NCBI GenBank assembly: GCA_023473405.1
Contig: JAMCZD010000196.1
Coordinates: forward strand, 1-15,856
Origin: Candidatus Omnitrophota bacterium
GTDB lineage: Bacteria; Verrucomicrobiota; Verrucomicrobiia; Limisphaerales; UBA1319
Direction: 5' to 3'
DNA: 15,856 bases
Each line of letters begins with the position of its first letter. Position 1 is the first letter of the stretch. The notes under the pieces were generated by a model, which did no database searches, was not told the origin of the DNA, and saw only the letters and a program-made list of their open reading frames with translations. This document shows, one piece after another, positions 1-7,109 of the stretch. The position numbers were made by a program, and so were the translations under genes.

Positions 1-47
1 CCAGACCCGTGAAAGCAGAATCGAATGTGGAGATTTGACCCCGCTCC

Positions 48-1028
48 TCACTGCGCCAGCGTCCACGAATCGTCGGGATCATAAACGGTCATGGCGGCGG
101 CAATTTTGGCTGTCTTTGACCCGAGGTCTTTCTGATAGACCTTGCCTTGCTGGTTGACGATGAAAGTCATCATGCCGGTGTTACTCCATTCCGCCGGCCA
201 GGCCACGAGCGCGAATCCGGCGATCATGCGGCCATTGATGATGTAGTTGTATTTGCCGCCCGGGGCGTGTTTGCCCTGCCGTGTCAGGATTTTGAAGTAA
301 TAACCGTGATAGGGCGCCAACTGTTCGTTCATCATTTTGGCGCTGCGATGATAGCCTTCTACGCGAGCCTGGGCGACCAGCGGTCCCAGCGGGCTCAACT
401 CCTGGCCCGGTTTGGCCGGCCAAAACAGACCGTCATGCTTGCCGGGCGTGCTGCTCAGGAATTGAGCATAAGCCAGCACGCCGTCGCCCATGCGGTCCTC
501 GCCGGCGTATTCGCGCTGGGCTTCCACATAGGCGTTGCAAACGGCGATCGCGCCCAATTCATCCATGCCGATGCGACGCCGGAGGATTTCCGTTTTGCCT
601 GCTGCCGTGTCGAAGAACCATTGTCCATCCCGCTTCACGAGCGGAATTGGGAACGGCCAGGCGTCCGTACCCAGCTCCAGCGTGGCGCTGGAATCCGAAT
701 TGGTGACTGCCAGCGTCTTTTCCATCAGACGCTGAGCGAACATCTTGAATCCTTCGGCGGCCTGAACGGCATCGGGCGAAACCAAGCTGGGTCCTTCCGG
801 CCCGAAGATCGCGCTCAGCGCATTGGTGTCGTGATTTTCAGCCGCCGCTGCCAAGACTTTACCGGCTTCCTCCGGGGAAGCGAAGCCGCGCTGATCCGCC
901 AAAGCGGGAACAGGCGGTGTCAAGGCCAGAAGTGTCAAACCAAGAATGGCCGCCTGCAACCAGGTCCAAGGCGATAATGCGAGACGGTCTGGGGAGTAAG
1001 CAACGGCAGTGTTTTTTGAAAAAACCAT
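48..1028 (-). CDS. DUF2950 family exported protein
   Basis: A 326-aa exported protein of the DUF2950 family, whose biochemical role is unknown. The chosen ATG at 1028 is followed by a signal peptide: a hydrophobic stretch (LQAAILGLTLLALTPPVP) ends in an ALA-type cleavage site before DQRGF. The C-terminal half carries the family hallmarks: HGYYFKILTRQG, then GGKYNYIINGRMIAGFALVA, then the WSNTGMMTFIVNQQGKVYQKDLG region (here quoted only in part), ending at DSWTLAQ. The frame is open further upstream to 1175, but that extension lies inside the DUF3300 gene and precedes the signal peptide, so I reject it. The gene starts 13 nt after the DUF3300 stop; the two are commonly adjacent in other bacteria and are probably cotranscribed. 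No strong Shine-Dalgarno sequence is visible. Family call confident, function unknown. Confidence 0.9.
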   Translation of the reverse strand: MVFSKNTAVAYSPDRLALSPWTWLQAAILGLTLLALTPPVPALADQRGFASPEEAGKVLAAAAENHDTNALSAIFGPEGPSLVSPDAVQAAEGFKMFAQRLMEKTLAVTNSDSSATLELGTDAWPFPIPLVKRDGQWFFDTAAGKTEILRRRIGMDELGAIAVCNAYVEAQREYAGEDRMGDGVLAYAQFLSSTPGKHDGLFWPAKPGQELSPLGPLVAQARVEGYHRSAKMMNEQLAPYHGYYFKILTRQGKHAPGGKYNYIINGRMIAGFALVAWPAEWSNTGMMTFIVNQQGKVYQKDLGSKTAKIAAAMTVYDPDDSWTLAQ

Positions 1029-1041
1029 GGAAGCGAATGAT

Positions 1042-2157
1042 TCAATGTTTCTTCTGGCCTGAACCACGACTACCACCGCTGGGGGGCGCCGTGGGATGCG
1101 GAGCCGGTGTTGGGCGATCGATCTTTTGCATGCTCTGCCGGCCGCGCTCGCTATAGTTTCGGGCATCGCGCGCATTTTGAATTCCGATGAAGGCGTTATT
1201 CGGTGCGGGCCGTCCGACTGGCTCGTTACGTTGAACCGGAGTTGGCGCGGGCCGATTCACTGCCGGCTGAGGCGCGGGTCTGGCCGGGTAGCCCGTTGCG
1301 GAATTGCGCGGTTGAACCGGGCGTGTTTTCGACTGAATCACCCTCGGGCCCCGCGCATTATCGCCCCAGCCGCGATCGCCCCAGTTTGCCGCGGTGGGGG
1401 CAGGACGATTGACCGGGTGCCAAGCGGAGGCACGGCTGGCCAATGCAGCGGCGCGTTGGTCGGGGCGCTCGTGCCACCAATCGGCCGGGCGTGAATGGCC
1501 ACTCCACGCCACCAGGTTGTGATGATGCCAATCAAAATCGAAATCCAGCCATACTCCCAACGGGCGGCCCAGGCCGAAGGTGACGAGCGGAATGCCATAC
1601 GACCTTTGGTAATAGACCACGCTCGGTTGATACACTGGCACATAGATTACCTGGGGTGCAGCGGGAAGAATTTCGATATAACCACCGTCGTTGACGACTT
1701 GCTGTTGCGGCGTGGATTGCAGGTTGCCCAGACTGTAGGCCGCGGCGCGCAGTTGTTGGATGGCATTCATCACGTCCTGCTGCTGGTATAGAAAGACCTG
1801 CCCCAGTTCGGTTGTCCAAGTCAGGTTGACATCCATCCATTTCAGAACATCCGGGTATCGTGCCAGCGCCTGAACGCTGGCATCCCACGGCTGCTGGTCA
1901 ATCTGATTGGGATCGCCGCCGCCGCTTAAGTAGCGGTCGGCCATCACAATCTCGGTGGGGAACGTCGATGCGGCCAGAATTTGGGCGATCAACGGATCGG
2001 GATAAAGGGCGATTGGCCCCAGCAATTGCTCGAGCTGTGCGCCGGAAAGCGGTTGATAGGCGGGCATCGGTGGTGGAACCGCCATTTGCGCCTGCGCCAG
2101 CACGCAGATTCCGGCAAGCACGCAAAGCAAAACAGTTGTCTTAAAGATTCTTTCCAT
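1042..2157 (-). CDS. DUF3300 family exported protein
   Basis: A 371-aa DUF3300 protein. An N-terminal signal peptide (VLLCVLAGICVLAQAQ) is followed by the characteristic core: LEQLLGPIALYPDPLIAQIL near residues 43-62, the TEIVMADRYL segment, the WDASVQALARYPDVLKWM segment and the Gln-rich helix around QQQDVMNAIQQL. A segment rich in Tyr, Val and Pro (PQVIYVPVYQPSVVYY) and an Asp/His/Trp patch (DFDFDWHHHN) follow. The last ~130 residues are Pro/Arg/Asn-rich and low in complexity, probably disordered. The protein should be periplasmic or surface exposed. It sits directly upstream of DUF2950 and likely forms a two-gene operon with it. Its function is unknown; the pairing suggests a shared envelope role, which is inference. 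Confidence 0.92.
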   Translation of the reverse strand: MERIFKTTVLLCVLAGICVLAQAQMAVPPPMPAYQPLSGAQLEQLLGPIALYPDPLIAQILAASTFPTEIVMADRYLSGGGDPNQIDQQPWDASVQALARYPDVLKWMDVNLTWTTELGQVFLYQQQDVMNAIQQLRAAAYSLGNLQSTPQQQVVNDGGYIEILPAAPQVIYVPVYQPSVVYYQRSYGIPLVTFGLGRPLGVWLDFDFDWHHHNLVAWSGHSRPADWWHERPDQRAAALASRASAWHPVNRPAPTAANWGDRGWGDNARGPRVIQSKTRPVQPRNSATGYPARPAPQPAVNRPAPTPVQRNEPVGRPAPNNAFIGIQNARDARNYSERGRQSMQKIDRPTPAPHPTAPPSGGSRGSGQKKH

Positions 2158-2279
2158 CGGTACGCCGAAAAAATTCAGACATCACTATCAATAGACGTAA
2201 TTGGAGCCGAAAAGATTTCATCATACGAGCAAAATGTATTGGCGCGGTTTTTGTTCATGCGATTCGATAATAAGAGGAT

Positions 2280-2356
2280 TGGCGGGAGTGGCGGGGCTCG
2301 AACCCGTAACCTCTGCCGTGACAGGGCAGCGCTCTAACCAGTTGAGCTACACCCCC
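2280..2356 (-). tRNA. tRNA-Asp(GTC), CCA encoded
   Basis: A complete cloverleaf can be folded by eye on the minus strand. The acceptor stem pairs GGGGGTG (2350-2356) with CACTCCC (2284-2290), with one G-U pair. The D arm contains GCTC...GAGC. The anticodon stem CTGCC/GGCAG encloses CTGTCAC, giving anticodon GTC (aspartate). The variable loop is 5 nt and the T loop reads TTCGAGC. The discriminator is G at 2283 and CCA is encoded at 2280-2282. The outermost T-stem pair appears to be an A-C mismatch (ACGGG against CCCGC); the other pairs are canonical. Confidence 0.95.
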
Positions 2357-2370
2357 AACCAGGGAAGTTC

Positions 2371-2399
2371 AAGCTAGGGGAATCCGTTTCGCCAGTCAA
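2371..2399 (-). promoter_or_regulatory. Sigma-70-type promoter of tRNA-Asp
   Basis: On the minus strand a TTGACT -35 box (2394-2399) and a TAGCTT -10 box (2371-2376) are separated by exactly 17 bp. The expected transcription start falls about 7-10 nt before the mature tRNA 5' end at 2356, leaving a short leader. The -35 matches consensus at five of six positions, the -10 only at three. Confidence 0.6.
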
Positions 2400-2676
2400 C
2401 GGTGAATTGCGACCGTCAGCAATTAATTTCAGCGGTTTTCCACTGCGCGACAGGCGATTCGGGCAGCAGACGCCAAGGAGGTGGGGGTGGGGAACCCCGC
2501 TGAAGAAACGTACCGCCACCCGAATCATACATTTTTGGTCCTAAGACCTAGGGAAAGTTAAAAAGTTGCGTGGATTTTGTCAACCGTATTGAGAAGATTT
2601 TTGGCGGGACGCTTCCGGTGCTTTAAGGGCGTCTTAAGGATTGACGATGGGATGAAATCCGCTTAGATAAACCCCG
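2400..2676. other. Intergenic region, no gene seen
   Basis: This stretch lies between the tRNA promoter on the minus strand and the lipoprotein on the plus strand. The only open frame of note is a 64-codon minus-strand frame running from 2528 into the tRNA gene, with no family resemblance, which I regard as chance. The region must hold the lipoprotein promoter, but I found no pair of boxes with good spacing; TTGTCA at 2577-2582 has no matching -10. Confidence 0.5.
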
Positions 2677-3057
2677 ATGAAAAAGAATCACTTTTTGCTG
2701 ATGGTCTTCGGGTGCCTGGCGTTGCTGATAACCGGCTGTGTGCGGACTCTGAACGGCCAACTGAAGGCAGGGGTGCCTTTCGCCAACGATACAAAGATCA
2801 GCCGTTATGAGCGACCGGTCGATCAAATATACGACGCGGGCATAACGGTTTTGAAATTCAATGGCACGCTTACCAGTGAGAATAGCATTGCCAAGACGCT
2901 CGAAGCCAAGGTCAACACTCGCACCGTTTGGGTAAAGGTAACGTCCATTTCGCCCACGGTTTCGCAGGTAGAGGTCCAGGCGCGCACCTCCGGTGGCGGA
3001 GCCGATATGGACCTGGCCAGCGAGATTGACAAGCAGATCGCCTTGCAGTTGAAATAG
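2677..3057 (+). CDS. Small lipoprotein, DUF3568-like
   Basis: A 126-aa lipoprotein. The N-terminus MKKNHFLLMVFGCLALLITGC is a type II signal sequence whose lipobox LITGC predicts lipidation on Cys21. The remaining ~105 residues form a compact alpha/beta-looking domain: a helix with VDQIYDAGITVLK, then alternating strands (EAKVNTRTVWVKVTSIS, VSQVEVQARTS) and a C-terminal helix (LASEIDKQIALQLK). This pattern resembles small DUF3568-type lipoproteins; the assignment is by general resemblance only. It is the only complete plus-strand gene in the window and is convergent with the membrane TPR gene, with just 3 nt between the two stop codons. Likely anchored in the inner or outer membrane; role unknown. 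Confidence 0.85.
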   Translation: MKKNHFLLMVFGCLALLITGCVRTLNGQLKAGVPFANDTKISRYERPVDQIYDAGITVLKFNGTLTSENSIAKTLEAKVNTRTVWVKVTSISPTVSQVEVQARTSGGGADMDLASEIDKQIALQLK

Positions 3058-3060
3058 GCC

Positions 3061-4278
3061 TCAGCCACGAGGGCCTTTGGGCCAGCCCTGTTTCAGACCC
3101 AGGTCTTGTTCGTAAGAGCCAAGTCGCACGACTTGGCCTTTTTGTTGTCCCTTCATTTCGAGCCCCAGCAGGATGACCCGTTTCCGTGCCTTTTCCGCTT
3201 CGCCAGATTTGGGATCGCGCGCGATGATGCGCTCGAGGGTTAGGCGGGCGGCGGCGGGATCATTGGCGCATTTGATTTGGAGGTCGGCCAACAGGTTAAG
3301 CCAGTGGGCCACGAGGCGGCTTGGGGCGCCAGGTTGAGCGATCAACTGTTCCAATTGATCCGTCGCCAGGTCCAGGCGCTGGAAGTGGTCGGCGTAAAGC
3401 AAGGCCAGCGCCTCGCGGGCTTCGTTGTCGGCTGGGAACTGCTCGAGACGTTTCACATACCCATCCGCCTTGGCGTTGAGGTCCTCGACTGGGGCTTTCA
3501 GTCCGGTGAAATCGTCGCGCAACCCCAGCTTTTCCTCGTAATGCTTCAATGGAACGGCTCGAGGTTCGACCGGCACCGGCTCTGGCGGGGCAGGTTCGAT
3601 GTGAGCCAGGCGTTGCGAAGCCAGATAAGCCGGCTCGGAATCAGGGAACCGTTGCTGAACTTGTTCGAGGGCTTGGCGAGCGGCATCGGGATTTTGTCCG
3701 ATTTTCAGTTCCCAATCGGCCAGCCGGTTGAGCGTATAAGCGATATTTTTTTGGGCATGGCCTTCCTGCTGAAGAATGCGATTCAAGGTGTCCCTTGCGG
3801 TGGGCAGGTCTTTCAAATCCTCAGCCTGGATTTCGGCGAGGAGCATCTGTGTCGGAAAATCGTTGGGGAACCGCGCTAATTCCCTTTCAACCTCCGCTAT
3901 CGCCTCGCGGTATTGGCCGCGTTTGCGTTTGGCCTGGGCCACGGACAGGAACGGGCGCGCCTCGGGTTCGACCAGGCCGCCATCGATGGCGATGGTTACC
4001 GATTTGGCTATAATCGCCGCAATGCTCGGCGCCCAAATAATGCCCACAATCAATCCTATAATGGCCAGAAAGGGTATCCCTATGAATGGATTTTCCAAAG
4101 CTATCGGGGTGATCACCTTGACTGCAAATCCGAACAACAGGACGCTTATAATCCATTTAAAGGCCAATCGCGCCGGGTCCGCGCTTCGTTCCAACGTTCG
4201 ATAAGCGAGCTTGCCCACGAACCACAAGGCCACGCCGAAGACCAGCAGGCTGAAACTCCATTCAATGATTCGTTTCAT
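3061..4278 (-). CDS. Membrane-anchored TPR protein
   Basis: A 405-aa protein with an N-terminal membrane domain and a soluble TPR region. Hydrophobic segments lie at about residues 7-23, 39-59 and 65-92. TPR-like helical hairpins follow from about 108 to 225 (for example GQYREAIAEVERELARFPND) and again from about 272 to 370 (NEAREALALLYADHFQRLDL). A Pro/Glu-rich linker (EPAPPEPVPVEPRAVP, about 228-243) separates the two blocks. The motif YEEKLGL (247-253) just after the linker recurs as YEQDLGL (389-395) near the C-terminus. It is the last gene of the long operon, 86 nt after pilT with a 27-codon frame filling the gap, and has a good ribosome binding site. Probably a scaffold that brings operon partners to the membrane; this is inference from architecture. 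Confidence 0.85.
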   Translation of the reverse strand: MKRIIEWSFSLLVFGVALWFVGKLAYRTLERSADPARLAFKWIISVLLFGFAVKVITPIALENPFIGIPFLAIIGLIVGIIWAPSIAAIIAKSVTIAIDGGLVEPEARPFLSVAQAKRKRGQYREAIAEVERELARFPNDFPTQMLLAEIQAEDLKDLPTARDTLNRILQQEGHAQKNIAYTLNRLADWELKIGQNPDAARQALEQVQQRFPDSEPAYLASQRLAHIEPAPPEPVPVEPRAVPLKHYEEKLGLRDDFTGLKAPVEDLNAKADGYVKRLEQFPADNEAREALALLYADHFQRLDLATDQLEQLIAQPGAPSRLVAHWLNLLADLQIKCANDPAAARLTLERIIARDPKSGEAEKARKRVILLGLEMKGQQKGQVVRLGSYEQDLGLKQGWPKGPRG

Positions 4279-4283
4279 GCGTT

Positions 4284-4289
4284 CTCACC
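4284..4289 (-). promoter_or_regulatory. Ribosome binding site of the membrane TPR gene
   Basis: GGTGAG lies 5 nt upstream of the ATG at 4278. It is one of the few clear Shine-Dalgarno sequences in this window and supports that start. Its TGA is also the stop of the preceding 27-codon frame, which would place a terminating ribosome on the site. Confidence 0.6.
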
Positions 4290-4368
4290 CATAATTGGGA
4301 CGGAATGGGAAACGTTCCTCCTGGCCGAAACCCATTCCACCGGTCCCAGACATCTTCCCCGGGTTCAT
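4285..4368 (-). CDS. Candidate 27-aa Gly/Met-rich microprotein
   Basis: A 27-codon frame exactly fills the gap between pilT and the membrane TPR gene. Its ATG (4366-4368) overlaps the pilT stop in an ATGA arrangement, and its TGA (4285-4287) lies 6 nt before the next ATG. A GGAAA sequence sits 3 nt upstream of the ATG. The peptide begins MNPGKMSGTGGMGFG and ends QEERFPFRPNYG: a flexible Gly/Met-rich half followed by an aromatic, charged half. Tight junctions on both sides match the rest of the operon, which is the main argument that it is translated. I recognise no family. Chance is not excluded, because an 84-nt gap without a stop is not rare in GC-rich DNA. Confidence 0.45.
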   Translation of the reverse strand: MNPGKMSGTGGMGFGQEERFPFRPNYG

Positions 4369-5429
4369 TTGTTTCCAATGCGTTGAATGAACCGGTCGGG
4401 ATCGCGGGTGCGGCTGACCGCGGTATCATACGAAATCAAGCATCGGCAATAGAGGTCGTAGATGCAATTATCCATGACCATCATTCCCTCTTTGCCGCCG
4501 GTTTGCAGGCAATTCTCCAATTGATGGAGCGTGTGTTCCCTGATGAGATTGCGCACGGCGCTATTGGCCACGAGGAACTCGAAGGCGAGGACGCGTTGGG
4601 ACCGGTCGGCAACCGGGAGCAATTCCTGGGCGATGATGCCGAGCAGGGTATTCGACAGTTGCAGGATGATTTGTCGCTGGGCGTTGCCTTCAAACACGCC
4701 AATGATCCGTTCCAGGGCGTTGATGACCCCAGGTGAATGCATGGTGGCAAGAACCAAATGCCCGGTTTCGGCGGCGGTGAGCATGGTGGCGATGGCCTCG
4801 TAATCGCGGACCTCGCCCACCACAATCACATCCGGGTCTTGGCGCAGCACATGGATCAGGGCGCGATTAAAGGAATGGGTATCGGTCAGAACCTCTTGTT
4901 GCACGACGATGGCGCGCTGGTTGGTATGCACGAACTCGACCGGGTCCTCGATGGTGACGATTTTGCAGCGGCGTTCGCGATTGATCAAATCCACCATGTA
5001 ATTCAGCGTGGTGGTCTTACCCGAACCGGTTGGCCCGGTAATGAGGAAAAGGCCATTCGGGCGCCGGGCCATTTCATCGATCTTTACCGGCAGGCCCAGC
5101 ACGTCCCGGGCGGGTATATCCTTGCCGCAAAACCGCAGGCTCATCTCGGCCGCGTTGTTGTGCCGGTAGAGGGTTGCCCGGAGGCGTCCGGCCACGGGGT
5201 GTTGGATGGATAGACAGAGTTCCCATTCACGGCTGAAGGTTTCGTGTTGTTCGTTGTTCAGGAGGCTGTCGGCCATCTCGGTAATCGTTTCCGGCGCCAA
5301 GGCGTCGGAGTCGGCAAAGAGGATTTCGCCATTGATACGATAGGCCGGTGGCACCGAGGCAATAAGATGAAGGTCAGAGGCGTGGTGGTTTGCCGCTGCT
5401 GCCACGAGATGGTCCAGGTGCGAGTTCAT
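4365..5429 (-). CDS. pilT: PilT-type ATPase (type IV pilus retraction family)
   Basis: A 354-aa secretion-type ATPase of the PilT family, close to the usual ~345 aa. Family members are hexameric motors that drive pilus retraction from the cytoplasmic face of the inner membrane. The N-terminal domain has the typical HASDLHL start (residues 16-22) and VPPAYRINGEI. The ATPase domain has Walker A GPTGSGKT (132-139), the Asp box TIEDPVEF (159-166), RQDPDVIVVGEVRD with the Walker B glutamate (196-209), and the His-box segment TAAETGHLVLATMH. The PilT signature AVRNLIRE is at 291-298. The ATG at 5429 shares one base with the TPR stop; the longer open frame to 5723 runs inside that gene and is rejected. 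No other pilus gene is in the window, so the substrate may not be a classical pilus. Confidence 0.93.
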   Translation of the reverse strand: MNSHLDHLVAAAANHHASDLHLIASVPPAYRINGEILFADSDALAPETITEMADSLLNNEQHETFSREWELCLSIQHPVAGRLRATLYRHNNAAEMSLRFCGKDIPARDVLGLPVKIDEMARRPNGLFLITGPTGSGKTTTLNYMVDLINRERRCKIVTIEDPVEFVHTNQRAIVVQQEVLTDTHSFNRALIHVLRQDPDVIVVGEVRDYEAIATMLTAAETGHLVLATMHSPGVINALERIIGVFEGNAQRQIILQLSNTLLGIIAQELLPVADRSQRVLAFEFLVANSAVRNLIREHTLHQLENCLQTGGKEGMMVMDNCIYDLYCRCLISYDTAVSRTRDPDRFIQRIGNK

Positions 5430-6202
5430 CAACCCGAGAAATGTCGGCGCCACCAACCCGCCAGCCGGCCCCATAATCCGCCGCACTCCAACTGCAGCAG
5501 GGCAGCGTCCGCCGCGTCGCACCCGGGCCTTAATTGTCTGGCCTGCTCGAATGATTGACGGGCCCGGCCGGTGAGTCCGAGGGCCTGCTGGCAATAACCG
5601 AGCTGGAGCCAGACCACGCCTTGGCTCGTGTCCAGGTTCAGGGCCGATTGGGCCCATTTCAGGGAGAGGGCGAACTGACGATAATAGAATCGAATACGCG
5701 AGCCCAGCCAATGCCAAAACCAACTTTGCGGCTCAATGGTATGGGCGCGTTCGAAGCAGTAATCCGCTCGCTTCTCGGCGCGTGCCAGGAGGACGTCGCC
5801 CCGTGCCAGCCAGATGTAAGGCGTGTCGCCTCGCTCCTCGATCGCGGCATCGGAAAACGCCATGGCCTCGGCCAGGTCGCCCAACCGCCCAAGGGCCACC
5901 GCCTTGGCCGCCAACAGTTCGGCCTCGTGCGGGAATTTCTCGAGCGCCTTGTCCGCCCATAACCGGGCCTCGCGGAACTCTTCCAATTCGATCAGCATCC
6001 GGACCTGGCCGGTCCAGGCGGTGGCATTTTCGGGATTAAACTCGAGGACCTTGGCGTAGGCGCGAAGGGCATGCTCGAACTCGCCGTTCTCGAGGAACTG
6101 CTGTGCCTGGCCCAGGTAAAAGGCTTCGTCCTTGATCGTCACGGACGATTGCCGTTCGCCTTCTGATTTCTGGTCAAACTCGAGATTGCTGAACCGGCTC
6201 AT
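5429..6202 (-). CDS. TPR-repeat protein
   Basis: A 257-aa soluble protein made almost entirely of tetratricopeptide repeats, for example EFEHALRAYAKVLEFNPEN, followed by EFREARLWADKALEKFPHE and DLAEAMAFSDAAIEE, then ADYCFERAHTIEPQ and RARQSFEQARQLRPG. TPRs mediate protein contacts, so this is likely an adaptor for the ATPases encoded on either side. The C-terminus leaves the repeat pattern and ends in a Trp/Arg tail (GGLWGRLAGWWRRHFSG). I chose the ATG at 6202 because it overlaps the upstream 71-aa frame in an ATGA junction; a TTG at 6223 would add 7 residues. The stop shares one base with the pilT ATG (TGATG), implying translational coupling. Confidence 0.88.
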   Translation of the reverse strand: MSRFSNLEFDQKSEGERQSSVTIKDEAFYLGQAQQFLENGEFEHALRAYAKVLEFNPENATAWTGQVRMLIELEEFREARLWADKALEKFPHEAELLAAKAVALGRLGDLAEAMAFSDAAIEERGDTPYIWLARGDVLLARAEKRADYCFERAHTIEPQSWFWHWLGSRIRFYYRQFALSLKWAQSALNLDTSQGVVWLQLGYCQQALGLTGRARQSFEQARQLRPGCDAADAALLQLECGGLWGRLAGWWRRHFSG

Positions 6203-6414
6203 GGCATCAACTGGCGCCGCCAAAACCAGCGGCGAAAGGGTTTTCCTACCAAGTTCGACTCCGGCACCAACAATGGGCGCCGGACGATGTCGCCCGCCCG
6301 CAAATTAAAGCCATGACCGGATACTATCATGCGCTGGCAGATAAACCAATGATTTTCCGGTACAAAGAACGCCGCTGTGCCACCGGGCGCGGGGCGGGTA
6401 ATACGGGGATTCAA
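6199..6414 (-). CDS. 71-aa hypothetical protein with TTG start
   Basis: A 71-codon frame fills the 230-nt gap between DUF2997 and the TPR gene. It would start at TTG (6412-6414), 18 nt after the DUF2997 stop, and its TGA overlaps the TPR ATG as ATGA. The only internal ATG well before the end (6328-6330) would give a 43-aa product. The peptide has a central segment ENHWFICQRMIVSGHGFNLR, then RAGDIVRRPLLVPESNLVG and a basic aromatic tail KPFRRWFWRRQLMP. I recognise no family. The fit between neighbours and the tight 3' junction support a real gene; the non-ATG start, the absence of a Shine-Dalgarno sequence and a plus-strand frame overlapping it argue for caution. Confidence 0.5.
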   Translation of the reverse strand: MNPRITRPAPGGTAAFFVPENHWFICQRMIVSGHGFNLRAGDIVRRPLLVPESNLVGKPFRRWFWRRQLMP

Positions 6415-6432
6415 ATTTGCTGTTTACGGCCA

Positions 6433-6633
6433 TTAGTGGCGTTGGTCAATACGGTAGCGCACCGGTTCGTCCGGCTCATAAAACTCGCTCGTTTCCCGGC
6501 GCGATTGAACCGGGCCGACGATTTGTTCGAAGAGCTTTAGTGCCTCGAGGCAGCTCTTGCCCTTGTAGCCCTGTATATGCACCGTGACGGTCCCGTCCGG
6601 TGCGATGGTGATGGCGAATTCGCGTTGTGGCAT
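6433..6633 (-). CDS. DUF2997 family small protein
   Basis: A 66-aa protein matching the DUF2997 pattern: an N-terminal strand pair (REFAITIAPDGTVTVHIQG), the YKGKSCLEALKLFEQIVG segment, and RRETSEFYEPDE near the end. DUF2997 proteins are typically encoded beside DUF1257 (Ycf35), as here; the function is unknown. A GGGAG site 8 nt upstream identifies the ATG at 6633. The alternative ATG at 6648 overlaps the DUF1257 gene and lies on the binding site itself, so I reject it. The start is 2 nt after the DUF1257 stop, implying coupled translation and roughly equal amounts of both proteins. The single Cys lies in the conserved SCLEA segment. Confidence 0.88.
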   Translation of the reverse strand: MPQREFAITIAPDGTVTVHIQGYKGKSCLEALKLFEQIVGPVQSRRETSEFYEPDEPVRYRIDQRH

Positions 6634-6635
6634 AA

Positions 6636-7109
6636 TCAATTCTCCCATTGGCGGACTTTGATATGAATGGCGTGATCAGCTTCGACTTCTTCCTCGACGA
6701 CCGTGAATTGGCGCGCGCGCAATTCGTCCATCAAACGCCGATACACATATTGTTGGACTACGCGATGACCAAGCTCTTCGCCCAACGCACGCAACGCCTC
6801 CTCGGTATGGCCGCTGCCCGTTACGCAAAGCGAAGCGTGTCCGCGCGCGTCCCGAGAGAAGGTCGCCGTGACTCCAGCCTGGGTCACCGAAATGCGTTGG
6901 TCACGCCTCAGCGAACCGGTCACAAGTTCGCTTTGCGCAATTTCCAGTTCGACGCGGCGCAGTTGGTTAATATCCGCATCCGGAGCGGTTTTTTGTCTCT
7001 CATGCTCGCTAGCGGTGTAGCCCAGTGAAGCTGCTGCGGCCATAACGGCGGTGCTGAAGGCGGGCCAGGCGGCAATCACAATGGGGGTCAAGATTACGAT
7101 GGCGCTCAT
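6636..7109 (-). CDS. DUF1257 (Ycf35-like) protein with hydrophobic N-terminus
   Basis: A 157-aa member of the DUF1257/Ycf35 family, found in cyanobacteria, plastids and scattered bacteria, with unknown function. The C-terminal half is typical: ELGHRVVQQYVYRRLMDEL, then ARQFTVVEEEVEADHAIHIKV and the closing RQWEN. The N-terminus is unusual. Family members generally begin with a polar segment of the MSHFTxIxT type, but here residues 2-30 are almost entirely hydrophobic (IVILTPIVIAAWPAF, then STAVMAAAASLGY), which could form a membrane helix or hairpin. Its ATG overlaps the ycf46-like stop as ATGA, with GTGGAA just upstream. The following DUF2997 gene is 2 nt away. The family call rests on the C-terminus. 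Confidence 0.82.
   Translation of the reverse strand: MSAIVILTPIVIAAWPAFSTAVMAAAASLGYTASEHERQKTAPDADINQLRRVELEIAQSELVTGSLRRDQRISVTQAGVTATFSRDARGHASLCVTGSGHTEEALRALGEELGHRVVQQYVYRRLMDELRARQFTVVEEEVEADHAIHIKVRQWEN
6642..6646 (-). promoter_or_regulatory. Ribosome binding site of DUF2997
   Basis: GGGAG lies 8 nt upstream of the ATG at 6633 and inside the end of the DUF1257 coding sequence. It decides the start, because the upstream ATG at 6648 would place the site within the coding region. Confidence 0.6.
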
